64,000 nt of DNA, taken from positions 21,190-85,189 of the forward strand of contig JAHZDZ010000015.1 in NCBI GenBank assembly GCA_019422105.1, read 5' to 3'. The stretch comes from Bacillota bacterium (GTDB lineage: Bacteria > Bacillota > Clostridia > Lachnospirales > Anaerotignaceae). The notes under the pieces were generated by a model. It saw only the letters and a list, made by a program, of their open reading frames with translations. It made no database searches and was not told where the DNA came from. The position numbers and the translations under genes were made by a program. This document shows positions 1-9,200 of this stretch, piece after piece; the first letter of the stretch is position 1, and every line of letters begins with the position of its first letter.

Positions 1-200
1 AATATAAGCAGCCATTTGCGCAGCAAATGTACCGAAAAACCGCAGGTTTTGAGGTCTCTTCGCGAAATTTTATTCTCGAACATATAAAGCGAAGAAAAAG
101 GTGCTTAAGATGCGCACTGTGCAAGTTTTCTTGCTGGCATGCGTAGCAATATACCAAGTATCCCCGCTGAAATTTATCGTTAGCGAACCTCAAAATGCCG
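1..200. repeat. Intergenic palindrome cluster, dispersed repeat copy 1
   Basis: No gene is visible in the first ~330 bases. The stretch is packed with short palindromes that have 0-3 nt spacers: CATTTGC-gca-GCAAATG (13-29), AAAACC-gca-GGTTTT (36-50) and TTCGCGAA (59-66). The reverse complement of 157-182 matches 58167-58192 at 25 of 26 positions. The palindromes here also resemble those at 58196-58231 (AAACC-tgc-GGTTT, ATTTGC-tac-GCAAAT). This marks a dispersed repeat family. Function unknown. Confidence 0.6.
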
Positions 201-218
201 TAAAATTCTTCCAGACCT

Positions 219-265
219 GACATAAATATTGATTACAGTTTTTTTCCTCCATCAGTATTTATGTC
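219..265. repeat. 10-bp inverted repeat
   Basis: GACATAAATA (219-228) is repeated inverted as TATTTATGTC (256-265), with a T-rich loop. It could be a weak terminator for a gene left of the window or part of the neighbouring repeat. No function can be assigned. Confidence 0.35.
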
Positions 266-298
266 GGGCCGGGGAAAACAAACCGCAAAGCTTATTCA

Positions 299-327
299 TA
301 AAAAACGGGACTGCAAAGAGCCCCGTC
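299..327 (-). terminator. Rho-independent terminator after the peptide-binding protein gene
   Basis: On the minus strand a GC-rich stem (ACGGGG...CCCGT, 305-326) is followed by a run of T. It lies about 70 bp past the stop of the solute-binding protein gene and probably ends that operon. This suggests permease genes do not follow in the same transcript. Confidence 0.7.
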
Positions 328-395
328 TTTTATGCTTCATTTGCTGATTTATCCGCCAAAAGGCCAGCAAAAATATCCTGAACAAGCCCGCCGCA

Positions 396-2021
396 TTATT
401 CCTTTACGGACATTTCAACAAGCTGCAGCTTACACAGATCGTTATAAACAACATTGTCCAGTCTGCTGGAAACAGCGAAATTCTTTGGATGCTGAAGAAG
501 GAATGCATATGGACTGTTTTCAGCCATCATGTTCTGAAGCTCTACAGAGTAGCCCTCACGGACAGCCGTATCGCCCTCCCCTGCAATCTTCTTTCCAAGC
601 TCTACCATTTCAGGCGCAGCGTCTGCAGGCCAGTTTGCCCTTTCACCTACGGTGTCTCCCGGAAGGAAAGCAAGCTGGTTATTGATGTCATAGTAATCGG
701 GGCTCCAGTGCATCAAAAGGAATGGGCATTTTCCCTCTCTGTACTGGTCGATAACTACACCTATTTCAGATGTCTCAACGTTCACCTTGATATTGATAGC
801 GGCAAGGTCACTCTGTATTTTCTGAGCCAGCGTCGTCCAGGAAAGCCCCTCTGTGTCGAAGTTAGCTGCTGTCAGAGTAATCTCAAAGCCATCTGCGTAG
901 CCGGCGTTTATCATAAGCTCTTTTGCCTTTTCAATATCCTGATAATCCTCACTTCTAGTCTCAGCACCGATAAAGCCCTGAGGTACGATGGACAGCGGCA
1001 GGGATGCACCCTCTCCGCACAGTGTCAGAAGGCCCTTGTAGTCAATAGCAAGCCTTACCGCCTGCTGCACATCAGGATTAGAGATCGGTCCGCCGATGGC
1101 CTCATCCTCATTCATCAAAAGGAAAGTACATACAGAGGACTGTCCGCGCATTACTGTAATGCCGTCTTTGCCCTCAAGCTGACCGATATTGTCGGAATTC
1201 AGTGTAAACGCCACATCAATTTCGCCCTTTTCAAGCATCTGTATCTGTGTGTTTGTATCTGGGATTTCTTTTATTATGTAACGCTCTACATTGCCTGTTT
1301 CACCCCAGTAATCAGCATTTTTCTCCAGCACAAGCTCAACGTTTGGCGTCCAGCTTACAAGCTTATAGGGGCCGCTGCCGGCAGAGTTTTTATCTAAAAA
1401 TTCTCTTGCGCTGTCTGTGGAAGCCGCATCCTCCGCATCCGTTCCGCCGTTTTGCTTTACCAGCTCACTGTCAAGTATACAAAAGGCATTGGAAGCAAGT
1501 TTGGTTAAGAAGGAAGCGTCTGGCTCCTTCAGCTTGAAAATAACTGTGTAGTCGTCAGGAGTCTCAATGGATTCAATCCCCTGAACATGGGCAACCGTAT
1601 TGGATTTCAGATTTCTGACACGGTTTACAGACCATGCAACATCTTTACTTGTCAATGGATTGCCGCTTGTAAACACAACATCGTCTCTCAGATGGAAGGT
1701 ATAAACAGTTCCCGTTTCATCCAATGTCCAGTCATCCTTTGCCAGAGACGGCTTTGGATTTGCCATGTCATTGCCCTCAATCCTGAATAACATATCATAG
1801 GATGCATATGTTACCATATTGCCGAACACCTCATACATCTGGCCCGGGTCAAGAGTTTTCAGGTCTGTTGCGATACCGACAACAACCGTCTTGTCACCGC
1901 TTGCCGCATTCTGTCCGCCGTCTTGAGGCGCTCCTGCCTGGTCCTTGCTGCCGCCGCAGCCGGTCAGTGCTGTCACCGCCAAAGCCGCCGCCAAAAGCAG
2001 GCTGAATACTTTTCTCTTCAT
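396..2021 (-). CDS. Peptide ABC transporter substrate-binding lipoprotein (family 5, OppA/DppA type)
   Basis: A 541-residue extracellular solute-binding protein that would capture oligopeptides or a similar ligand at the outer membrane face and pass it to an ABC importer. Residues 1-21 are a lipoprotein signal peptide, and the lipobox LTGC places the lipidated cysteine at 22. A Gly/Ser/Gln-rich linker follows. The body has family-5 features (LKTLDPGQMYEVFGN near the N-terminus, then the long 'DVVFTSGNPLTSKDVAWSVNR' type segment). It is the last gene of a minus-strand cluster after two OppD/OppF-like ATPases, about 150 bp downstream of them, and is followed by a terminator. Substrate not determined. 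The class is secure. Confidence 0.92.
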   Translation of the reverse strand: MKRKVFSLLLAAALAVTALTGCGGSKDQAGAPQDGGQNAASGDKTVVVGIATDLKTLDPGQMYEVFGNMVTYASYDMLFRIEGNDMANPKPSLAKDDWTLDETGTVYTFHLRDDVVFTSGNPLTSKDVAWSVNRVRNLKSNTVAHVQGIESIETPDDYTVIFKLKEPDASFLTKLASNAFCILDSELVKQNGGTDAEDAASTDSAREFLDKNSAGSGPYKLVSWTPNVELVLEKNADYWGETGNVERYIIKEIPDTNTQIQMLEKGEIDVAFTLNSDNIGQLEGKDGITVMRGQSSVCTFLLMNEDEAIGGPISNPDVQQAVRLAIDYKGLLTLCGEGASLPLSIVPQGFIGAETRSEDYQDIEKAKELMINAGYADGFEITLTAANFDTEGLSWTTLAQKIQSDLAAINIKVNVETSEIGVVIDQYREGKCPFLLMHWSPDYYDINNQLAFLPGDTVGERANWPADAAPEMVELGKKIAGEGDTAVREGYSVELQNMMAENSPYAFLLQHPKNFAVSSRLDNVVYNDLCKLQLVEMSVKE

Positions 2022-2174
2022 GTGTAATCCCCCTTATATCATCATATTAATGCATTCCTTTTCCCCTTTGGGAAAATATATAAAAGAACAGGCACCAGAT
2101 ACCGAAACAAAACAATTTAATTTCAATTGTCCGTATATCACTATCCGCAAACCTGATTTTATTTTAATTCATCT

Positions 2175-3215
2175 CTAAAAAAGCCTCTGTTTTTCGCCGT
2201 CATACTGCATTTGCCCTTCTGATTCCCTGTCATATAGATGGCACGCAACAAAATGCTCCTTCTCCATCTCCTTTAAGGGCGGTTTTATCTTCCTGCAAAT
2301 ATCCATAGCCCTCGGACACCTGGTATGGAAGGGACATCCCGCAGGCGGTGACACAGGGCTTGGCAGCTCACCGGAAAGAATTTCACGCTGCCCCTTTTTG
2401 CCAACCTCAGCCACCGGAATCGCCGATAAAAGAGCCTTGGTGTAGGGATGAAGCGGATTTTCATAAATATAATCCCTGGGTGCCAGCTCCACCATGCCGC
2501 CCAGATACATTACACCTATCCTCTGACAGCAATGCTTTACAACGCTTAGATTGTGAGAAATAAACAGATAGGTCAAATCTAGGGATTTTTGCAAATCCTC
2601 CAGCAGATTGATAACCTGCGCCTGAATGGAAACATCCAAAGCGGAAACAGGTTCATCACATACAATAAACTTCGGCCTCAGCGCAAGCGCCCTGGCTATG
2701 CCGACCCGCTGCTTCTGTCCGCCGCTCATTTCATGGGGATACCGCCCTAAAAAATTGGGAGATAAGCCAACCATATCACACAGACTCAGTACCTTTTTCC
2801 TGCGCTCCTCCGGCGTATACAGCTTATGTATTTCAAAAGGCTCCATCATAATCTGTTCTATTTTTCTTCTGGGATTCAGACAGGAGGAAGGGTCCTGAAA
2901 TATCATCTGGGACTGACTTCTGAAATTTTTCAGCTCCCTGCCCTTAAGGGTTGAAATATCCTCCCCGTCAAATATAATTTTTCCTTCTGTCAAAGGATAC
3001 AGCTTCAGCAGTGTTTTTCCCAGAGTGCTCTTTCCACAGCCACTTTCGCCTACCAGTCCAAAGGTTTCCCCTTTCTTAATTTGGAAGGAGACATCGTCCA
3101 CTGCCTTCAGCTTGGCTTTTTTTCCCTGATTATCTTTCACATCAAAATACTGCTTTATGTGAGAGGCCTCAACTAAAACGGCATTCTCCTCTTTATTCGT
3201 CTCATTCATTATCAT
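2175..3215 (-). CDS. Oligopeptide ABC transporter ATP-binding protein, OppF-like
   Basis: A cytoplasmic ATPase of about 346 residues that powers a peptide importer. It shows Walker A (GESGCGKS), the signature MSGGQKQR, Walker B with FIVCDEP, and the C-terminal oligopeptide/dipeptide extension with CPFHTRCP, whose cysteines are typical of OppD/OppF/DppF proteins. An upstream in-frame ATG at 3242 exists. I prefer 3215 because an AAGGAG site sits just before it (AAGGAGAAAACCA-ATG). With that start it overlaps the end of the OppD-like gene by 14 bp, so the two are translationally coupled. Confidence 0.9.
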   Translation of the reverse strand: MIMNETNKEENAVLVEASHIKQYFDVKDNQGKKAKLKAVDDVSFQIKKGETFGLVGESGCGKSTLGKTLLKLYPLTEGKIIFDGEDISTLKGRELKNFRSQSQMIFQDPSSCLNPRRKIEQIMMEPFEIHKLYTPEERRKKVLSLCDMVGLSPNFLGRYPHEMSGGQKQRVGIARALALRPKFIVCDEPVSALDVSIQAQVINLLEDLQKSLDLTYLFISHNLSVVKHCCQRIGVMYLGGMVELAPRDYIYENPLHPYTKALLSAIPVAEVGKKGQREILSGELPSPVSPPAGCPFHTRCPRAMDICRKIKPPLKEMEKEHFVACHLYDRESEGQMQYDGEKQRLF

Positions 3216-4197
3216 TGGTTTTCTCCTTTGACATGTCATCATAGAGAAAACAGCGCACGTATCTCTCCTCGCCGATTCTCCTTAAGGAAGGCAGTTCCTT
3301 TTTACAGCGCACACAGGCATTTTTACAGCGGGGATGGAAACGGCATCCCTCCGGCATTTCACCTGCGTCCGGTACCATGCCGTCAATAGCCTCAAGTCTT
3401 TCAACCCTCTGACCCATTTTTGGTATAGCGTTCATAAGCCCTCTGGTATAGGGATGAAGAGGATTTTTGAAAATTTCCTCTACAGTGCCGCTTTCCATAA
3501 TTTGTCCGGCATACATAATGACAACCCTGTCGCAGGATTCCGCCACAATACCCAAATCATGGGTAATCATCATGATACTCATATCTATTTTTTCTTTCAG
3601 TTTTTTCATCAATTCCAGTATCTGTGCCTGTATCGTCACATCCAGAGCAGTTGTCGGCTCATCGGCAATCAATAACTTCGGCCTGCAAGCCAAAGCAATG
3701 GCTATCATGATCCTCTGGCGCATGCCACCGCTCAACTGGTGTGGGTATTCATGAAAGCGCTGCTCAGGCGCCGGGATACCGCACAGAGTCAGAAGCTCAA
3801 CCGCTTTTTTTTTCGCCTCATCCTTTGATATTTTTGTGTGAAGAAACAAGGGCTCCATGATCTGCTTTCCGCAGGACTGCACGGGATTCAGTGACGTCAT
3901 GGGCTCCTGAAAAATCATGGCAATTTTATTGCCTCTGACCTGCTGCATCTCTTTCTCCGACAGCTTTGTCAAGTCCGTCCCCTCAAAAAGAATGCTGCCG
4001 GAAACTTCTGCCGTATTCTGAGGCAGGAGATCCATAACGGCAAGACTTGTCACGCTTTTACCGCTGCCGCTTTCTCCAACAATACCAAGGGTTTCCCCTT
4101 TTCTGAGAAAAAAGCTCAGCCCCTCTATAACGGTTACTTTTTTATTTTGATTCCGAAAACTGACGGATAAATTCTCTACCTCTAAAAGCTTTTCCAT
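3202..4197 (-). CDS. Oligopeptide ABC transporter ATP-binding protein, OppD-like
   Basis: A cytoplasmic ATPase of about 331 residues, partner of the OppF-like protein. Motifs: Walker A GESGSGKS, signature LSGGMRQR, Walker B LLIADEPTTALD, and the C-terminal CRFHPRC cysteine segment of the OppD/DppD group. The start at 4197 follows GGAGAATATCA; an upstream ATG at 4215 has no good site. It is the first gene of the visible cluster. The OppB/OppC permeases normally encoded beside these ATPases are absent from the window, which is odd for this family. Confidence 0.9.
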   Translation of the reverse strand: MEKLLEVENLSVSFRNQNKKVTVIEGLSFFLRKGETLGIVGESGSGKSVTSLAVMDLLPQNTAEVSGSILFEGTDLTKLSEKEMQQVRGNKIAMIFQEPMTSLNPVQSCGKQIMEPLFLHTKISKDEAKKKAVELLTLCGIPAPEQRFHEYPHQLSGGMRQRIMIAIALACRPKLLIADEPTTALDVTIQAQILELMKKLKEKIDMSIMMITHDLGIVAESCDRVVIMYAGQIMESGTVEEIFKNPLHPYTRGLMNAIPKMGQRVERLEAIDGMVPDAGEMPEGCRFHPRCKNACVRCKKELPSLRRIGEERYVRCFLYDDMSKEKTNDNE

Positions 4198-4380
4198 TGA
4201 TATTCTCCATTTCAAACTTTATCACTTTACCAATGCAAATTGCAAAATTGTCCAAATAATAGATTATTATATCATTCTTTCCGATATTAATCAATTCACT
4301 GTTCCGCTTTTTTATCATGTTCCCATAAAAATCCGCTTTATAAAGTATTTTTATCAGAAACGACTTACTAAATATACAGT

Positions 4381-4950
4381 CTATCGCCAGTTTTCCGGCA
4401 GTCTTTCTCCCGTAAGCTTTATTGGCTCAGGATAGATTTCGCCGAAGGTTTCCACAGTGACCCTTTCTACTATGATAGGTGTCTTGGGCTCATTTACCTC
4501 TATGCCGGGTACAGGAAACGGTACGGGAACTAAATCCGCATTTTCCCAGCGCCTGATTTCCTCCATTCCCTCCAATACCTTTCCGAAGGCAGGATAGTTC
4601 CCTGTCAGCTTTTCACTGACAGCCAGAGGGAAGAAAATTTCACCTCCTGCGATACCGTTGTCATAGCCTCCCATGGCAATAACACCGGGTGCCATCTTCA
4701 TATGGTTGGGAAATCCATGTGACAAAGACTCATTCGCTATGAGATACTTGCATTCCTCCCTGTGAAAAGCACTGTAGCTGAAATCCACCACATAGCCGGG
4801 TACTATACGCTCAATGGCATGATTATCGTAACAGCCCCTTTGTGCCAAAAAAATAAAACTGTTCACCGTATTGGGCGCTTCCTCAGGAGAAAGCTCTATC
4901 ACTATTTTTTTGCCGTTTTCCATAAAAAAAGTTGCTATAGGATTTTTCAT
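4381..4950 (-). CDS. Cyclophilin-type peptidyl-prolyl cis-trans isomerase
   Basis: A protein of about 189 residues with the cyclophilin fold, which catalyses proline isomerisation during protein folding. It begins FFMENGKKIVIELSPEEAPNTVNSFIFLAQRGCYDN, followed by IERIVPGYVVDFSY. The usual Phe-His-Arg/GGD core is divergent (FHREE..., MGGYDNGIAGGEIFFPLA). No signal peptide, so it should act in the cytoplasm. AGGAGG lies 9 nt before the ATG at 4950; an ATG at 4956 is too close to that site. Single gene, with a repeat-rich gap of about 200 bp before the divergent sortase gene. Confidence 0.85.
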   Translation of the reverse strand: MKNPIATFFMENGKKIVIELSPEEAPNTVNSFIFLAQRGCYDNHAIERIVPGYVVDFSYSAFHREECKYLIANESLSHGFPNHMKMAPGVIAMGGYDNGIAGGEIFFPLAVSEKLTGNYPAFGKVLEGMEEIRRWENADLVPVPFPVPGIEVNEPKTPIIVERVTVETFGEIYPEPIKLTGERLPENWR

Positions 4951-4982
4951 TGTCATATTCCTCCTGTTTCTATATCAAGTTA

Positions 4983-5066
4983 TTGCTGCTGCAATAAAAC
5001 TTTATTGCGGTAACGGATTGGCCTTCAGGGCCTATCCGTAAAAATAGCCACGCTGCGGCTATTTTT
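4983..5066. repeat. Composite intergenic hairpin repeat
   Basis: Three adjacent hairpins: GCAATAAA-ac-TTTATTGC (4991-5008), ACGGAT...ATCCGT (5013-5039) and AAAAATAGCC-acgctgc-GGCTATTTTT (5040-5066). The 18 bases at 4983-5000 recur exactly at 16782-16799. The pair 'ACGGATTG hairpin then AGCC..CTGCGGCTA' recurs at 38137-38184. The last hairpin may also act as a terminator. Confidence 0.55.
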
Positions 5067-5165
5067 CATTATCCCATATTTTGTAATTGAAAGCAATCCT
5101 CCCTTTGTAAAACTGTAGCCAGTTTTATTTATTTGTGGTATTTTAAAATAGAAGGGAGTGATAAC

Positions 5166-5930
5166 ATGAATAAAAAATTTCGTATTGCATTATTTGCCTC
5201 ACTGCTTATTATCTGCGGCCTTGCTTTAGGTAAAAATTATTATGACAATTATGAGCTGACACGGGAAAATGAGGCGAGACAAAAGGCTCTGCAGCTTGAA
5301 ATAGAGAATCAAAAAAAACAGGAGGAAGAGGCTTTGGAAAAAGAGGAAGTCGAAAAGATATCCCTTCTTCAAAAATATAAGGAAATAAATCCGGATACCG
5401 TAGCATATCTTGAGATTCCAGGCACTGACATCTCCTATCCTGTACTGCAAACGGACAACAATGATTATTATCTGAATTACAGCTTTGAAAATGAGAAGGA
5501 TTACAGAGGCGCAGTATTTATGGATTATCTGAATCAACCTGACTTCAGCGATCAAAATACCGTCATTTACGGACACAATACCAATAAGCCTGGAATGTTC
5601 TACGATCTGTCCCTGTTCCGGCAGCAGGAGTTTACGGATGAACACAATACCTTTACTGTGAAACTGGATGATAAGATTTTAGAATTTCAAATCTTTTCCG
5701 TCTATGTCACTCAGCCGGATTATGACTACCGTACCGTAAATTATATTTATCAAAAAGATTTTCAGGATTTTATAGACCGAATCCGAGAGCGTTCTCTTAT
5801 CAAAAGCAATGCGGAGATAACCGGTGAGGATAAAATCTTGACCCTCTCCACCTGTGTTTATGATTTTGACGGAGCCAGATTGGCAGTACATTCCGTTTTA
5901 AAGGGGGAAATAAATGAATCTGAAAACTGA
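5166..5930 (+). CDS. srtB: Class B sortase
   Basis: A transpeptidase of about 254 residues that cleaves a C-terminal sorting motif and links surface proteins to the cell wall. An N-terminal membrane anchor (about residues 6-22) is followed by a charged coiled-coil stalk (33-70) and the sortase barrel. Catalytic residues are visible: His-137 in YGHN, Cys-230 in TLSTC, and Arg-238 downstream. The long segment between strands with a helix before TLSTC fits class B. The start at 5166 follows GAAGGGAGTGATAAC; an upstream ATG at 5133 lacks a site. The gene is convergent with a large NPKTG-anchored surface protein, its likely substrate. Confidence 0.9.
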   Translation: MNKKFRIALFASLLIICGLALGKNYYDNYELTRENEARQKALQLEIENQKKQEEEALEKEEVEKISLLQKYKEINPDTVAYLEIPGTDISYPVLQTDNNDYYLNYSFENEKDYRGAVFMDYLNQPDFSDQNTVIYGHNTNKPGMFYDLSLFRQQEFTDEHNTFTVKLDDKILEFQIFSVYVTQPDYDYRTVNYIYQKDFQDFIDRIRERSLIKSNAEITGEDKILTLSTCVYDFDGARLAVHSVLKGEINESEN

Positions 5931-6037
5931 ACCGTATCTAACTTTTTACGTGTGCCTTTCTAAAAAATTTCTTCTCGCAGTTTGCTTAGACAGACGCTGT
6001 TGGTAAAACCGATTAATAAAACAAACGTTATCTGTAA

Positions 6038-6073
6038 AGCAAATAAAGTCTGATAAATCAGACTTTATTTGCT
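6038..6073. terminator. Strong bidirectional terminator after srtB
   Basis: A perfect 17-bp stem, AGCAAATAAAGTCTGAT (6038-6054), with an AA loop and its exact complement at 6057-6073, then TTTTAT. It closes the srtB transcript on the plus strand. Confidence 0.85.
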
Positions 6074-6172
6074 TTTATATTTACTTACCAATTCGTCCGC
6101 CAAAATAAAATTCTTTTCTGAATCAACTCACCTTTAAGCTCCCGGACAAGAATCTTCCCAGAGATTGTAAAA

Positions 6173-6201
6173 AACCGATAGCCCATAAAGGGCTATCGGT
6201 T
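6173..6201 (-). terminator. Terminator of the surface protein gene
   Basis: Stem AACCGATAGCCC / GGGCTATCGGTT (12 bp, 5-nt loop) followed on the minus strand by a T run. It lies about 30 bp past the stop codon of the surface protein gene. Confidence 0.85.
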
Positions 6202-6231
6202 AAATAAAACATTCTTATCTTTACCTTCCCG

Positions 6232-9200
6232 TCAGCTGGTTTTTTTCCTCTTCAGCTCTGTTAAAAGCGCTCCGGCTGCCAGCAATAATCCTGCCCAGGC
6301 AATTGTTGCATCGAAACCCTTGCCGGTCTTTGGATTTTCACTTCTGATTCCGGGTGCCGCTGCCATAGGAACTTCCCCATCCTCTATTATGGTAACGGGA
6401 ACAGGGGCCATTGGTATGACTGCGTCTGGAATGCTTACGATTGGCGCGTCAGCCATTGGTACCGGTGCGTCAGGAATGGTCGTTACTGTGTTGTCAGAAG
6501 GGGTACGACCTGTAATATCAGTTCCGGAATAAGTAGGACCGTCATCAGAAGGACCTTCAATTGTGCCCCCGTCTTCAGGAACATATCTGTCATAAAGGGC
6601 TGTTGCCGTAAATACATAATCCCCCTGGTGCAAAGCGTCTGCAGGCACTGTATTCAAGTTGTATCTGGTGTCTCCAAGGGTAATGGAATTATGCATCAAT
6701 CCGTTGATATCGACAGTTCCCGCGTCAATGGCGCTAAGCGCCAGTTTGCCTTCATCTGTCAAGTCCATTAAAGCAAAGCTAATTGGCATACGCTCTGTCT
6801 GATCCAATACCGCGCCGTTTGCCCTGTTTACATATTCAACCGTAAGCCAGCCTTCCGTCATAATCGGTTCGCCTTCTACATAATAGAGGTCAATTGTAGC
6901 TGATTTTTCGGTTTTTTCTCCGTTTTCCACTAACCTGACTGTTGCAGGAACAGGCTCTCTCAATGCATAATACCTGTTGTTATAAGGAATCTTTTCAAGA
7001 AGCGCTGCATCAAGCGCCGGATAAAGCAGTCTTTCCTCAGCCAGTTTTACTTCATATGCCGTTTTATCTATTGCAATTTCAATCGGATCATAGGCGCCGC
7101 TGGCCAAATCGCTTCCATCATCACCCAAAATGTGATAGTTCACATTGATAACAGCTTTCTCCGGAGCGAACACATATTGCGCCACATAGTCTCTGTCAGC
7201 CTTCACGTTGTAAATTGTTGTTTCTGCCGGAATGATTTTCTGGTCAATACCAGGTTCTGCTTCGGAATCATAGCTTACCAGCTTCCAGCCGTTAAAAATC
7301 CAGCCAGCGTCCGCCGTAACCTGAGGAACCTCTGCGTCAAAACTGATATAGTCAGTCGTTACCGCATTATCAATATCAGCCTGGGTTGCAAATTTTCCAT
7401 GCTTTTCCTTTCCGTCCACATCCGCTAACGGAGATAAATGGAAGTTCACAGTTGCCTTTGGCTTTTCGATAATAACAAATTTGAACACATACTGCTCTGC
7501 ACCGCGGAACAAAATCTTCCTGTCCGAAGTAACTGTGGCTTCATACAGGGAACCAGGCGTTTCCACTCCGTCTATTATGATATGGTATTCATATTGTTTA
7601 CCTGCATCAAGTACATCTGAACCATAAGATGTATTTATTTTTCTGATAAATGCATCGTTTAATGTAACTGCATTTATTTTTTCTGTTCCCGCTCCGCTGA
7701 CATAATCTGTTACACAGAATTCACTGTATACCTTTCCAAACTCTGGTATCCAGTATTCCACATCATACCGTTTCTCAAAACAAGCGGTAATAATTACGTT
7801 GTTTTTTGCAGGCATTTTAAATTCAAGGGGATTTGTCGTGCTGCCCAAGTCCGCAGGATTGCCGTCAACATCACTAATTGTATAGTTGTCGACCATCCAT
7901 CCGGTAAATACATAGCCCTCATTGGCCGTTGCCTTCAGGGAAATATCACCGTTTTCAGAAATACCTGTGACTGTCTGCTGTCCTTGTGCCGCAACGTTAG
8001 CATTGTTCATCTCAAGGGTTCCGCCGCCGGCGTAATCCTTTTTCACCGTCAAATTATAGGTTGCTGCCGGAGGAGCCATCTTCTTTGGTGCAAATACCAC
8101 TTCTATACTTGGTTTATTATCTCTGTTATATACCATTTCGCTGAGTTTAAAGGTATGCGCCGCTGCCGCGTCCGTGTATTTTGTCGGCGTCACTCCCGGT
8201 TTGCCCCAAAGTACAAAGCTTGTTTCAGGGTCTTCTGTGGAACCGGCCGCTGTCAAAGTAATTTCCTTCAAATCTGCGGGTATGTCTATCTGGTATACCA
8301 ATTCGTCAAGGAAAGCGGCGTCCTCATAGACAACAGCCGACCCTGAATAATTTTGTTCATTGTAGGTATAGCTGTAATTTACAGTTCCTCTGTAAGCATG
8401 GTTTTTGTTGTCCCCGGGTACAAGTACAATATCCTTGTCATCCAAATATCTGCCCTGACCCGACAGTGTCACATAAAGGGTTGTGTTTTCGGCTGGAGTC
8501 GGCTCTGTAAAGGCAAGGTAAATCTCGCTTAAGTTAAACTGGCGCTGATGGTTGGCCTGTAGAGCGGGCTTACCCGTTGTTTTTCCCGTATAGCCGGAAT
8601 TATTCTTAATGGTAAAGGTAAACTCATCGCCATCAGAGACAATCACAAAGGAACCGTTTTGTCCATTATTTGTGCCCCACGCCAGAAAACTGTCGCCAAT
8701 AGCTTTTACGGTTACAGTTGCGCCTTCCGGTATTTCCTTTACGCTTAATGTTCCTTCTACTGTCTCCTCGCTGAGAAGCTTTATGATGTGTCCCCTCTTA
8801 TTCTCTACCGTTACAGATACCTTGCCCTCTGCAACCGGTTTCAGATTCTCATATACCTCTCTGTCGCTGCTTACGCCCATTGCCTCTCTTACTTCCTCTT
8901 TCAAATCTGAGGGGAGTGCACTGTAATACTCCGCTGTAAGACCGGAAACATTGATCAGGAGTTCATAATTAAATTTTCCATTGTCACCCAATCCGATGCC
9001 CAGCGGCGCAATACCGCCGATTATACCATTCACATTTGAACTTTCATTGTTTTCAAGATTTTCACCGTCTATATTTTCGCTGCCGCCTATATTTTCATTA
9101 CCACCTATATTTTCATTACCACCGATATTCTCATTACCACCGATATTTTCATTACCACCTATATTTTCATTACCACCTATATTCTCGTTACCGCCTATAT

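Noticed and set aside
489..1397. A 302-residue plus-strand frame opposite the peptide-binding protein gene
   Set aside because: Antisense to a clear lipoprotein gene; no family features.
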